Origin: Sinohyriopsis cumingii
Taxonomy: Eukaryota > Mollusca > Bivalvia > Unionida > Unionidae
Reading direction: 5' to 3'
DNA length: 64,000 nt
NCBI GenBank assembly: GCA_028554795.2
Contig: CM068842.1
Location: forward strand, 24,834,590 to 24,898,589
Shown here: positions 1-8,520 of the stretch, one piece after another
Position numbering within the stretch: position 1 is the first letter of the stretch
Layout: every line of letters starts with the position of its first letter
Program-made: the position numbers and the translations under genes
Notes under the pieces: model-generated
Seen by the model: only the letters and a program-made list of their open reading frames with translations
What the model was told of the DNA's origin: nothing
The model's database searches: none

Positions 1-466
1 AAAGAGATAGCCTTTCGATTGCCTACCCCTTTTTTAATTTTTTTTTTAAAAAAAAAATCCCATGTTCAATTCCCCTTGTCCCTACAGTAGTTTTTTTTAA
101 CATGTTCAATTCCCCTTTGTCCCTAGACAAACCCAAACTCTATTCCCATGTTCAATTCCCCTTGTCCCTAGACAGACCCAAACTCTATTCCCCATGTTCA
201 ATTGCCTTTGTCCCTAGAATTGATATTTTTTCCATTGTTCGAATGCCTTTGTCGCTAAAATGGATATTTCCTTTTTTTTTTTCCTTTCTCCAGTGTTAAA
301 TTCCATTGTCGCTAATCTTACCCAGGGTTTTTTGCCCGTGTTAAATTTCCATTGTCGCTAATCTTACCCAGGGTGGTTAATGTTAAATTTCCATTGTCGC
401 TAATCTTACCCAGGGGTGTTTTTAATGCTAATTCCCATTGTCGCTAATGTCACCCCATTCACTACT
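1..466 (+). mobile_element. Right terminal repeat of a neighbouring Polinton (body lies left of the window)
   Basis: Positions 1-40 match the inner part of the main element's right terminal repeat (compare 20799-20840): AAAGAGATAG, then ATTGCCTACCCC, then a T/A homopolymer block. After this come spaced units containing TTCCCCTTGTCCCTAG and then TTCCATTGTCGCTAAT, parallel to the TTGTCCGTA units of the main element. It ends in CACTACT at 466, as the main element does. The sequence differs clearly from the main element, so this is a related element and not a copy of the same insertion. Its own target duplication would be GTTAGT (467-472); the other copy should lie outside the window. Confidence 0.82.
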
Positions 467-970
467 GTTAGTCTACTATAAAATACCCACATAGCGAATT
501 ACAATATTAACTCTTACGACGGCTAGCAAGCTATATAATTCTTTACAAATATCAACAAATTTCTTCAAAATATGCAAACATATTAACAAAACAAAGTAAT
601 TCTTCGTACTATGATTCTAGTAATAATAAAGTATACATACGACCTACAATTAAAATGCAGTCGCATTCCGCAAAGACCGATCAAATAGCTCACTGACCTT
701 ATTTGTAGCTGTCTGTACTTAGAATCTCCTGTTGTAAGATTTTCCCGCCAATAACGAATGGCTATTCGGAGTTACGCTAACCTCCTCTGGGTAATTTCTC
801 TTAGCGAACTAATTCTTGCCGGAACACGCGGAGATATCATTTTACCCCAAATCAGGGTCTCTCCCCTATCTCGATTCTGATTGGGTGGCGCTGTGACCCT
901 GTCCAATCGTCTCTGCGGCCAGTTCAACCTGTATGTCTGTCTGCAGGGGAAAGAAGTTAAGACACTCACA
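467..970. other. Spacer between two Polinton insertions
   Basis: These 504 bases lie between the right end of one Polinton and the left end of the next. They are moderately A/T-rich. I see no convincing gene, repeat or RNA. The short open frame here on the minus strand runs into the terminal repeat of the next element and shows no protein-like composition. Confidence 0.6.
965..970. repeat. Target site duplication, left copy (CTCACA)
   Basis: CTCACA directly precedes the AGTAGT terminus at 971 and recurs directly after the ACTACT terminus at 21036. Six-base duplications are the known hallmark of Polinton integration. Confidence 0.93.
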
Positions 971-1243
971 AGTAGTGAAAGGGGATACTTTACGGACAAT
1001 GGGAATTAGCATTACAGAACCCCTTGGGACACTTTACGGACAATGGAAATTTAACATGGCGAAAAATCGTGGGTCAATCTACGGACAAGGGGAATTTAAC
1101 ATGGCAATAAATCGTGGGACACTCTACGGACAAGGGGAATTAACATGGGATTTTTTTTAAAAAAAATTTTTTAAAAAAGGGGCAGGCAATTCAAAGACTA
1201 TCTCTTTTCGAGAAATATGGCTGGCCCTGAAAAGGGCCTTTGG
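971..1243 (+). repeat. Left terminal inverted repeat
   Basis: These 273 bases match the reverse complement of 20764-21036 with only scattered differences (for example GGGGCAGG here against GGGGTAGG). The outer part contains TACGGACAA units starting at 991, 1035, 1080 and 1125, a spacing of 44-45 bp. Inside these is a T/A homopolymer block (about 1150-1178), then a purine-rich block and a GGCCCTGAAAAGGGCC palindrome. The palindrome read on the minus strand is a histone-type 3' stem-loop. Confidence 0.95.
1201..1238 (-). terminator. Histone-type mRNA 3' stem-loop and downstream element in left TIR
   Basis: On the minus strand the sequence reads GGCCCTTTTCAGGGCC (1238-1223), a 6-bp stem with a TTTC loop. 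It is preceded by CCAAA and followed by AGCCA, then TCTCGAAAAGAGA (1213-1201). This is the layout of metazoan histone 3' ends: stem-loop bound by SLBP, then a purine-rich element that pairs with U7 snRNA. It lies 22 bases after the stop codon of the minus-strand gene at 1261-1491. Confidence 0.8.
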
Positions 1244-1260
1244 TTTATGTTAATATTCCC

Positions 1261-1491
1261 TTAACATAAAGGGCATTTGCGACATCTTCTTTTCCTCAAA
1301 CTTCGTCTTACAGCAGGGCCATACATCAGAGTCCTCTTGAGGCAACCTTGTCTCTCTATATAGACTCTTCTTATCCACAGACTGCTGTTGGTCCTGTAGA
1401 CAACGGTCCACTTGGATCGGACATACATGAGCATGTCCGTCCTGAACATCATTGTTGACACAAGGGTTGAAGATTCAACGTCGGTCCACAT
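1261..1491 (-). CDS. Small basic protein with Cys-rich tail, left-edge gene (76 aa)
   Basis: I do not recognise the family. The ATG is at 1491 and the stop at 1261. The C-terminal third is strongly basic and ends in a short run with three cysteines (RRSLRKRRCRKCPLC), which could bind nucleic acid or metal. A TATA box on the minus strand (1543-1535) sits about 45 bases upstream of the ATG, and a histone-type stem-loop follows the stop within about 22 bases. These two flanking signals are the main reason to accept such a short frame. It diverges from the gene at 1711, with which it shares an intergenic promoter region. Basic core proteins are common in Polintons and adenoviruses, but I see no specific match. 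Confidence 0.55.
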   Translation of the reverse strand: MWTDVESSTLVSTMMFRTDMLMYVRSKWTVVYRTNSSLWIRRVYIERQGCLKRTLMYGPAVRRSLRKRRCRKCPLC

Positions 1492-1710
1492 GTTGAGGCT
1501 CCGAGAATAGGTGAATCAATGCAGTGAACTGCGCTTATTTATAGGGACAGAAAGGATTGAAACGGATTGAGTTCATTCACCAATCCGAACACGCGTTACA
1601 GAATTCAGTCAGCCCGCATCCAATCCGAAGAGAGCAGTCTGTGACGTCACGTAGTCAATATAGATTCGCTAGCGCTTGTGTGCAGTCAATCTATGCGATA
1701 GTGATTCAAC
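1492..1710. promoter_or_regulatory. Divergent promoter region at the left edge
   Basis: For the minus gene there is TATAAATAA (1543-1535). For the plus gene a weaker AATATAGA lies near 1657. Between them are two CCAATCC boxes (about 1580 and 1620) and a perfect palindromic CRE/ATF-type site TGACGTCA (1642-1649). CCAAT and CRE-like sites are common in cell-cycle-regulated animal promoters; that these are used here is an inference. Confidence 0.55.
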
Positions 1711-2277
1711 ATGACGGAAACTCAGAAAACGATCCAGTGGGGTGCACCAGCAGGGGAGACCGCCCAAGGGAACCCGGACTTACTTTCAGAAGAGGTGAAT
1801 TGGGATTTTGTGGATTTTCTCTCCTCGCAAGAATTTGTTCCGGAACCTGCGTTACCTTCTTCATTACCGCAAGTGGAGAATTTTAGACAGAGACAGAAAG
1901 AAGAATTGGAGAAATTTATACAACGACAAAAGGAAGCGGAACAAGCTTTTCTCCTACAGCAACAGCAACAAGAAGAAGAGGTAAGAAAAAAACAACAGCA
2001 AGAAGAAGTAGCAGCAAAGAAACAAGAGGGTGAAAATCAAACGGTCACGGTACTGTTGGACATTTTAGCGGAGTTAAGAAGTCTGAAACAAATGTATCAG
2101 ACTTCTTTATCACGACCGAAGAGAATACGACCTTCCCGAGCCAAACATGTCAACCCTGTGACTAAGCCTACCGTACCACCCTTAGTGATTTCAACCCAAT
2201 CATTATCATCATTACGCAGTCCAGAAGTAGGCCTTGGCCGTGGCAAGGGCTTAAGGCAGTTAAAATTGATTGCTTAA
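1711..2277 (+). CDS. Coiled-coil protein, left-edge gene (188 aa)
   Basis: The family is not recognised. Residues 1-50 are acidic and aromatic. Residues of about 58-125 are rich in Q, E and K with heptad-like spacing, typical of a long coiled coil. The C-terminal 60 residues are basic with Pro and Ser and end in a Gly/Arg/Lys patch. An overlapping frame (1557-1886) is a shadow. The stop is followed 22 bases later by a histone-type stem-loop and downstream element, so the mRNA may lack a poly(A) tail. In charge pattern and gene ends it resembles the coiled-coil genes at the right edge (18779-20749), though no clear sequence homology is visible. Confidence 0.75.
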   Translation: MTETQKTIQWGAPAGETAQGNPDLLSEEVNWDFVDFLSSQEFVPEPALPSSLPQVENFRQRQKEELEKFIQRQKEAEQAFLLQQQQQEEEVRKKQQQEEVAAKKQEGENQTVTVLLDILAELRSLKQMYQTSLSRPKRIRPSRAKHVNPVTKPTVPPLVISTQSLSSLRSPEVGLGRGKGLRQLKLIA

Positions 2278-2298
2278 ACTCACCCCTGCACCAAAAAA

Positions 2299-2337
2299 GG
2301 CCCTTTTCAGGGCCACCCACATTTCTCGAAAAGAAAT
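2299..2337 (+). terminator. Histone-type mRNA 3' stem-loop and downstream element
   Basis: GGCCCTTTTCAGGGCC (2299-2314) is preceded by CCAAAAAA and followed directly by ACCCA, the canonical histone flank. CTCGAAAAGAAAT (2325-2337) follows in the position of the purine-rich histone downstream element. It is the closest of the five copies to the animal histone consensus. Confidence 0.85.
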
Positions 2338-2470
2338 ACAATTTCAATTTGCCAATAACTCAAAAAAACTCACCCATGTTACCCTTATAGTACGTCTCTG
2401 TGTATGAGTGCGTGAGTGTAGCTTCTTATTTTAAAATCAAAACTCAAAGACTCTTACCTTATATCATTCA

Positions 2471-2476
2471 TTTATT
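2471..2476 (-). terminator. Poly(A) signal of the minus-strand zinc-knuckle gene
   Basis: TTTATT on the plus strand reads AATAAA on the minus strand, about 50 bases past the stop at 2529. This gene therefore appears to use ordinary polyadenylation, unlike its convergent neighbour at 1711-2277. Confidence 0.6.
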
Positions 2477-2528
2477 CTTTTCTCCATTTTTTACAACCCA
2501 ATTTACAATTCACATCACAACACTTTAA

Positions 2529-3035
2529 TTAAAAGTTCATTGATTTCTTCTTTTCTCCTTGTTTAGTCTCTCTGTTTTTAAATTTCTTCACCGTCACACT
2601 CTTTTCCTCTTCTTCTTCCTCCTCGCTTTCATCCCTTCTTCTTTTTTTCTCCTGTTTCTTTTTCTTCACCTGTCTTCTTTCTTCCTCAGAAGAATCCCTC
2701 TCTTCCTCTGAAGAATCCCTCTCTTCTTCTGAAGAATTCCTCTTTTCTTCTGACTCCTCTTGTTTCTTTTTTGGGCAATCTGGAGACCAATGTCCTTTTT
2801 CTTTACAATAATAACAGGTATCTTGACTTTTGTCTTTTTTATCCCCTGTTTTTTTTCTTTTTTGACGGTCTGGACACTCTGAAGACCAATGCCCTTTCTT
2901 CTGACAGATATAGCAAGTATCTTGACTTTTATCTCTAAAGGAAGGAGAGTAGTCCGTAGGCTGGTCTGAAGAGAATTTTCTAATGACCCCTCGCAAAGCT
3001 CTGACGAAACGTTCCATCTGGTTAGTCTCTTCCAT
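2529..3035 (-). CDS. Protein with two CCHC zinc knuckles and a charged tail (168 aa)
   Basis: Two CX2CX4HX4C knuckles (CYICQKKGHWSSEC and CYYCKEKGHWSPDC) sit in near-identical linkers, indicating an internal duplication. Knuckles of this kind bind single-stranded nucleic acid, as in retroviral nucleocapsids and cellular CNBP. The C-terminal half is low-complexity, with repeated SSEEERD units, then Lys/Glu-rich sequence. The first ATG is at 3035. A longer frame to 3083 would need a GTG start, and the TATA box (3098-3090) places the transcript start near 3065, so the shorter form is preferred. It diverges from the polymerase gene. Its presence beside a Polinton polymerase is unusual in my knowledge; a role in genome handling is a guess. 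Confidence 0.72.
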   Translation of the reverse strand: MEETNQMERFVRALRGVIRKFSSDQPTDYSPSFRDKSQDTCYICQKKGHWSSECPDRQKRKKTGDKKDKSQDTCYYCKEKGHWSPDCPKKKQEESEEKRNSSEEERDSSEEERDSSEEERRQVKKKKQEKKRRRDESEEEEEEEKSVTVKKFKNRETKQGEKKKSMNF

Positions 3036-3169
3036 CGTTGTGCTCGGCTTGAGAGTGAAATGAATAGTGAAAGGACAAGACACACACCCTTTTATATACG
3101 CTGGTCTGCTATGACTATAAAGTAGTTTATGGTGTTTGAACTTGAGTCATTTGACTTTTTGCTTTCAAG
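3036..3169. promoter_or_regulatory. Divergent promoter between zinc-knuckle and polymerase genes
   Basis: A minus-strand TATATAAAAG (3098-3089) points to the zinc-knuckle gene. A plus-strand TATAAAG (3116-3122) lies 48 bases before the polymerase ATG at 3170. The two TATA boxes are about 20 bases apart, back to back. Confidence 0.7.
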
Positions 3170-6100
3170 ATGAAACGATCCCATTCATTCGAGAAGAAAG
3201 AAGAAGAAAGTAAGAGGCAGAAACGTGATCTATCGCCTCGTACCAGGGCTGAAATCTTGGCACAAATTCATGCCAGTGATTTTGAAGAGGACATGAGTGA
3301 ACCAGAATCCCAACCCTCTAAACCAAGTTCATCACCCTTAGTCAACCCTGAAAAGTACTATTCCATTCGAGAGACGGAAAAGCGCTCCTCTAGAAAATTT
3401 AGAACTACGGCTTACAAATACACGGTGAAGTTTAAAGATTTCAAGTCCGACGTGCCGTTAGAGAAAGCAGAAGTGTTCATCACCGAGGTGTGGGATTCTT
3501 TGCTCACTTCACTCAAGCGACAATGTCAACCCAAAGAAGACGATCGCTTGAGACTTTCCATACAACACGACGGTTTGAAATCCCCTGTTTGGATCGAGTT
3601 TAGCACGCCTGCAGAATTAACTGCTTCCAAAGTCATGGACAAGATTCAACACGTACAACAATCTAATGATCAGTTTGACATCACCGATGGTAAAGCCACA
3701 CTGGACATGACCCACGTCTCTCCTCCTCAAGGGACTGGACGCAAAAAGATGTTATTGGTGGACGACCTTCGCAACACCAAAAAGAGTCTCGTCCGAATTA
3801 ACAACCCTCAAGACCAGATGTGTTTAGCCCGTGCCATCGTGGTGGGACGAACCTATGCCAACAAGAACAACACGGTAGAATGGAAATGAACCTGGGACAC
3901 TATTCAACGTTCCGACCGAGCCAAACAACGAAACGAAGCAGAACTCCTGTTACAACAAGCCGGACTGCCCAAAGACACACCCTGCGGCATTCCTGAGATG
4001 CAAAAATTGCAAGATGTCCTAGCTCCACGATACACCTTGAAAGTGCACCCTCAAGAAATGCGCGGGCCTCTATTGTTTCGAGGCCAAGATTTTAAGGACG
4101 GAAAATACATTCATGTTTATCATCACGATGACCATTTCGATACCATTACCAGTATCACCGGATTCCTGGGATACGGTTATTACTGTGAGAAATGTGACTA
4201 TGGTTATAATAATCGAGAGCAACACAAACATTGTGGATGGAAATGCTCAGGATGTTTGGCCTCTCCACCCTGTCTGAGCGAAGAACCAGTGCCTTGTTCC
4301 ACTTGTCTGCGCACGTTTGTCAGCCCTACCTGTTACCAACAACATTTGAAGACGCAAGGTTCACAGAAGAAATGCGCTTGTCAACTCCTGAGATTGTGCC
4401 CTACGTGTGGACAAGGCATACGTACCAATAATACCAAGGCACACGTATGTTCAGGAAAGAAAAAATGTCACATTTGTCACCACATCGTGGACTTGGAACA
4501 CGAATGTTACGTGCAAAAATACCAACCCCCACCAGAGAAAGAGGACGGTCACAAGAAGAAAGGCAATTTCATCTTTTTCGATTTCGAATGCATGCAAGAG
4601 ACTGGCATTCACATTCCTAATTTCTGCGTGGCTCATCGAGCGTGCGAGAAGTGCATTCAAGAACCTATCTTCAGTCATTGCCCTCACTGTAGCAAGATTC
4701 CCGGAGGGCGTGAAAAAATCTTTCGGGGACCAAACACGTTAGCCGATTTTGCCCAATGGGTCTTAGACCCCGTCGACAAGACGTGGAGCCAAGAGGACAT
4801 CGAACGTTACGGAGATTGTCATCGCCATGCCACGGTGATGGCTCACAATTTCTCCGGATACGATGGACAGTTTCTTCTCAGATACTATACGGAACAAGGC
4901 ACCGAGCGTCCTAAAGTGACTTTGAACGGAGCCAAAATCATTTTCATGCAAGTGGGACAAGTACAGTTTAAAGATTCGATGAGCTATTTGGCCATGCCTT
5001 TGAGTCGAATGCCTAAAACGTTTGGAATGACAGAAATGGCTAAAGGGTACTTTCCACACTTTTTCAATACGGAAGCCAATCAACACGCCGTTCTACCCCA
5101 TTTACCTGAGGCTCACTATTACGACCCCGACAACATGCGTACCGAACAACGAGAAGCTTTCTACGCTTGGTACCAGATTCACGCCTCGGACCCTTTCGAC
5201 TTTCAGGAAGAAATGCTAAAGTATTGTCGTTCCGACGTGGACATTTTACGGCGTTGCTGTGGAAAATTTCGAGAACTGTTCATGGAACACGGAGGGGTCG
5301 ATCCTTTGAAAGAAGCTTGCACCATTGCCAAAGCGTGTTCCTTAGTGTATCGACAACGATTCATGCCTGAAAACACCGTGGCTGTCATCAGTCCTCAAAC
5401 GACCCACTTTGTCAAACGTCAATACTCGGTCAAAGCCCTACGTTGGTTACATTACTTGTGCGACAAGGAAGACAAGTGGATTCAGCATGCTCGCAACGGA
5501 GGGGGTGAAAAGACCATCGGAACGTATTCGGTCGATGGCTGGGACTTAGAAAACCCCAAGATCGTGTACGAGTTTAACGGTTGCTTATTTCACGGATGTC
5601 CCGTCTGTTACCCTGACCGTGGCACTAAAAATCAGTTTTTGCAACGAACCATGGAAGACTTGTACCAGGACACTTGTCAGCGACGCCTAAAGTTAGAACA
5701 GCAAGGATACCAAGTGGTGGAAATGTGGGAACACGAGTACGATCACCGTATGAAAACCGATCCCGAGTTTAAACGTGCCGTGGAAAGTTACCAGTTCATG
5801 GACCCACTGAACCCGAGGGATAGTTTGTACGGAGGAAGGACCAATGCCACTTGTTTGCTGTACCAAGCCGACGAAGAGATAGGAGAAGAAATCAAATACT
5901 TGGACGTGTGTTCGCTGTATCCCTACGTGTGCAAATATTGTCGCTTTCCTGTAGGGCACCCGCAATTGTTAACGGAACACATCGACCTGAAAAACATTCG
6001 ACAATACGAAGGCTTGATCAAGTGTAAAGTTTTGCCTCCCACGAACCTATACCATCCCGTCTTACCTCACCATTGTCAAGGCAAATTGATGTTTCCCTTG

Positions 6101-7207
6101 TGCCGTACTTGTGCCGAAACGTGCAACCAAGATCAACCTTGTCAGCACAGCCAGGAAGAACGGGCCTTGACGGGAACCTGGGTCAGCGTAGAATTGTTCA
6201 AAGCTTTGGACATGGGATACCAACTGTTAGAAGTGTACGAAATTTGCCACTTTCCCAAGACACAACAGTACCGCAAGGGTGATCCCAGTCAGAAAGGCAT
6301 TTTCGCCGACTACGTGGATGCCTTTTTGAAACTGAAGCAAGAAGCCAGCGGCTATCCTTCCTGGTGTCACACTCCCGAAGACCAAATACAATTCAAAGAG
6401 AAATACTACGAACAAGAAGGCATCACTTTAGACCACATCGAGAAAAACGAAGGCAGGCGATCGTTTGCCAAAGTGATGTTAAATTGCTTGTGGGGTAAAA
6501 TGGCACAACGACCGTGTTTACCCAAGACGGAATATTTGACAGAACCTTCCCGCTACTTCCAGATGATTCACGACAAAACCAAATACATGAAACACGTGGA
6601 CGTCGTTCGAGAGAATTTGATCTTGGTCAATTACGAAGAAGATCTGGACTTTGTACAAGACGACCCTTTTGGAAATGTCATCATTGCGGCTTACGTGACA
6701 GCCCATGCTCGCTTAAAATTGTACGAAGCTTTAGAACTGTTAGAAGAACGCGTCCTGTACTTTGACACGGACAGTTGCATTTACATCCATCACCCGATTC
6801 AACATCACCCTGACATCGAAGGAGACCGTTTAGGAGCCTGGACAGACGAGCATCCCGACGACAAGATTCTAAGTTTCGTCAGTGGCGGTCCTAAAAATTA
6901 CGGCTACGAATACCGGGACAAACAAGGAGAAGTGCACACGACGTGCAAAGTGAAAGGACTGACTCTGAATTATCGTACCAGTCGAGTGGTCAACTTTGGG
7001 GTATTGAAAGAAGCCTTGCAATCGGGAGAGGATGGAAACTTTAAAGTGACCACTCACCAACCGAACAAGATTGTACGTTTACCCACTCACCACATCGTCA
7101 GTCGACCTTTGGAAAAAGTTTATCAAATCGTGTACCAGAAGCGAGTTCGACTTCCCAATCATTTCACCTTACCGTATGGACACGTTGGTATAAAACATTG
7201 GTTGTAA
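3170..7207 (+). CDS. polB: Protein-primed family B DNA polymerase, interrupted by one in-frame TGA
   Basis: This would replicate the linear element from a protein primer at its ends. The frame is open from 3170 to 7207 except for TGA at 3887-3889. After that stop there are 36 sense codons before the next ATG at 3998. The first part (239 codons) resembles the N-terminal domain of metazoan Polinton polymerases. The second part has Cys/His clusters (about 4180-4510), the exonuclease motifs (DFE near 4580, HNFSGYD near 4843, YCRSDVD near 5221) and polymerase motifs A (DxxSLYP, 5903), B (KVMLNCLWGK, about 6470) and C (YFDTDS, 6758). All catalytic acidic residues are present. The stop could be a real nonsense mutation, a sequencing error, or a readthrough codon. 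If real and not read through, the catalytic part might still be made from 3998 but would lack the N-terminal domain. Confidence 0.93.
7189..7195 (+). promoter_or_regulatory. TATA box of the first BIR gene
   Basis: TATAAAA lies inside the last codons of the polymerase gene, about 40 bases before the ATG at 7231. Confidence 0.6.
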
Positions 7208-7230
7208 GAGGATAGCCACCCACCAGAAAG

Positions 7231-7689
7231 ATGACTTCGCCACAGCAAGAATCGAGTGAGAAACCCGATGAGAACTCCAAGTTCAAACCCTACCATTTTC
7301 CAGTCTTCTTACCTGACTATTGTGATTGTGCCCGTCGATTGGACACGTTTCAGAAATGGCCTACGGATAGGGAAGGATTACCTTCTTCGCATGTTTTAGC
7401 TAGAACAGGATTTGTCTACTTGGGACCTGAGTCAGGATTGGGATACGAGGTACAGTGTTTCGCTTGTGGATTGAAGTTACGAATGGATCTATGTATCTAT
7501 AAAGATTCAGCTATTCTGGAACATACTCGATGGTCTCCGCACTGCCCTTACCTTTCTATGGCCTTTCCACCCATTACACTACGGTACAATGTTGACGGTA
7601 CCTTAGAGACGGTACCTTCCGAAACAAGACATAAAAAACGTAAAAAAGGAAAGATGTACAAACTGGAGACTGCATTGCGACTAGTATAA
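7231..7689 (+). CDS. BIR-domain (IAP-like) protein 1 (152 aa)
   Basis: A single BIR domain spans about residues 30-108. It begins with RLDTFQKWP and has the LARTGFVYLGP turn, then zinc ligands C76 and C79 (CFAC) and H98 and C105 (EHTRWSPHC). BIR domains in inhibitor-of-apoptosis proteins bind caspases or other BIR partners. There is no RING domain, so ubiquitin-ligase activity is not expected. The tail (about 125-152) is basic. The spacing between C79 and H98 is two residues longer than in classic BIRs. It lies 23 bases after the polymerase stop with its own TATA box and is followed by a second, diverged BIR gene. A role in restraining host cell death is a reasonable inference. Confidence 0.9.
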   Translation: MTSPQQESSEKPDENSKFKPYHFPVFLPDYCDCARRLDTFQKWPTDREGLPSSHVLARTGFVYLGPESGLGYEVQCFACGLKLRMDLCIYKDSAILEHTRWSPHCPYLSMAFPPITLRYNVDGTLETVPSETRHKKRKKGKMYKLETALRLV

Positions 7690-7693
7690 AAAG
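7685..7693 (+). promoter_or_regulatory. TATA box of the second BIR gene
   Basis: TATAAAAAG overlaps the end of the preceding gene and lies 64 bases before the ATG at 7749. Confidence 0.65.
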
Positions 7694-7748
7694 GGGGCTA
7701 TGGTCAAGATCGATAGTTCATTGTGACTACCAAGACCGAGCGAACAAA

Positions 7749-8492
7749 ATGAATACTTTGAAAGAGACATCGTTCCAGTTTGGGGATTGTAAAAAAGCTG
7801 TATCTTTCTCTAGTGTGACTAATACTGGATGGATAAGACCCAGACATTGCGAGGGAAAATGTCCGGAAGGAAACTGCGATTGTCCATGTGGTTACCATTG
7901 TAATTGCGTAACGGAGTTTGCAGACGAGTGCGATTGTGAGCCTTGCGATGGGACCGATGCTGTACCTTGTGACCTGAGCGATGCCGTAAAGCATCATGGG
8001 AACTTTAGTGCCCCTACCCCTGTCATGGAAAGTGATGCTGTGCGTGTCAAACCTGTGGGATGCGAAAGCGATGCTGCTCGTCCTCTTGGACATTTTACTG
8101 GGTTTCGTTTTAAAGGGGAATGTCGACCTTCACGTTTACCTCCCTACGGATGTCATCCAGCCCTGAGCAAACTCCTGCCCATTTCACTCAACCCTCATCG
8201 AAACGAACCTGTGAAAAACGAATATTCGTTTCCTGTGCGTTTGTCGGAATACTGCGACTTTGAAAATCGTCTTCAATCGTTCAAAGGAAAATGGCCTAAG
8301 TATCTGGGAGGACCGACCCCCGAAGAATTAGCCAGAGCCGGATTTTTCTACTTGGGCGAAGGAGATAAAGTCAAGTGCTTCAGTTGCAGTGTGTCACTTC
8401 ACCACTGGGAACCGCAAGATTCGGCCTACGTAGAACATGCTCGATGGTCACCGAATTGTCATTACTTACCTTTAGTGGGACCGAGACATTGA
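7749..8492 (+). CDS. Cys-rich plus BIR-domain (IAP-like) protein 2 (247 aa)
   Basis: Residues of about 36-78 form a dense cysteine cluster (CEGKCPEGNCDCPCGYHC and following) that may bind metal. This is followed by a repetitive stretch with recurring SDA and DAV motifs. A BIR domain occupies about residues 158-240, with RLQSFKGKWP, ARAGFFYLGEG and zinc ligands C210, C213, H230 and C237. The C213-x16-H230-x6-C237 spacing is exactly canonical. No RING is present. It is clearly related to the BIR protein at 7231 but has an added N-terminal half. I do not recognise the Cys-rich region. Two tandem BIR genes suggest duplication inside the element or two captures. Confidence 0.9.
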   Translation: MNTLKETSFQFGDCKKAVSFSSVTNTGWIRPRHCEGKCPEGNCDCPCGYHCNCVTEFADECDCEPCDGTDAVPCDLSDAVKHHGNFSAPTPVMESDAVRVKPVGCESDAARPLGHFTGFRFKGECRPSRLPPYGCHPALSKLLPISLNPHRNEPVKNEYSFPVRLSEYCDFENRLQSFKGKWPKYLGGPTPEELARAGFFYLGEGDKVKCFSCSVSLHHWEPQDSAYVEHARWSPNCHYLPLVGPRH

Positions 8493-8520
8493 AGTAACTT
8501 TTTACCATAATAATCTGTTC

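Noticed and set aside
1223-1238. Reading the GGCCC-loop-GGGCC palindromes as bacterial-type terminators
   Set aside because: The setting is eukaryotic, there is no T-run directly after the stem, and the flanks match histone mRNA 3' ends.
1557-1886. 109-codon frame overlapping the left-edge coiled-coil gene
   Set aside because: It overlaps the better supported gene at 1711-2277, and its composition is not protein-like.
2666-3085. Second minus-strand frame over the zinc-knuckle gene
   Set aside because: It is a shadow of the gene at 2529-3035, Lys/Arg-rich only because of frame shift over a repetitive region.
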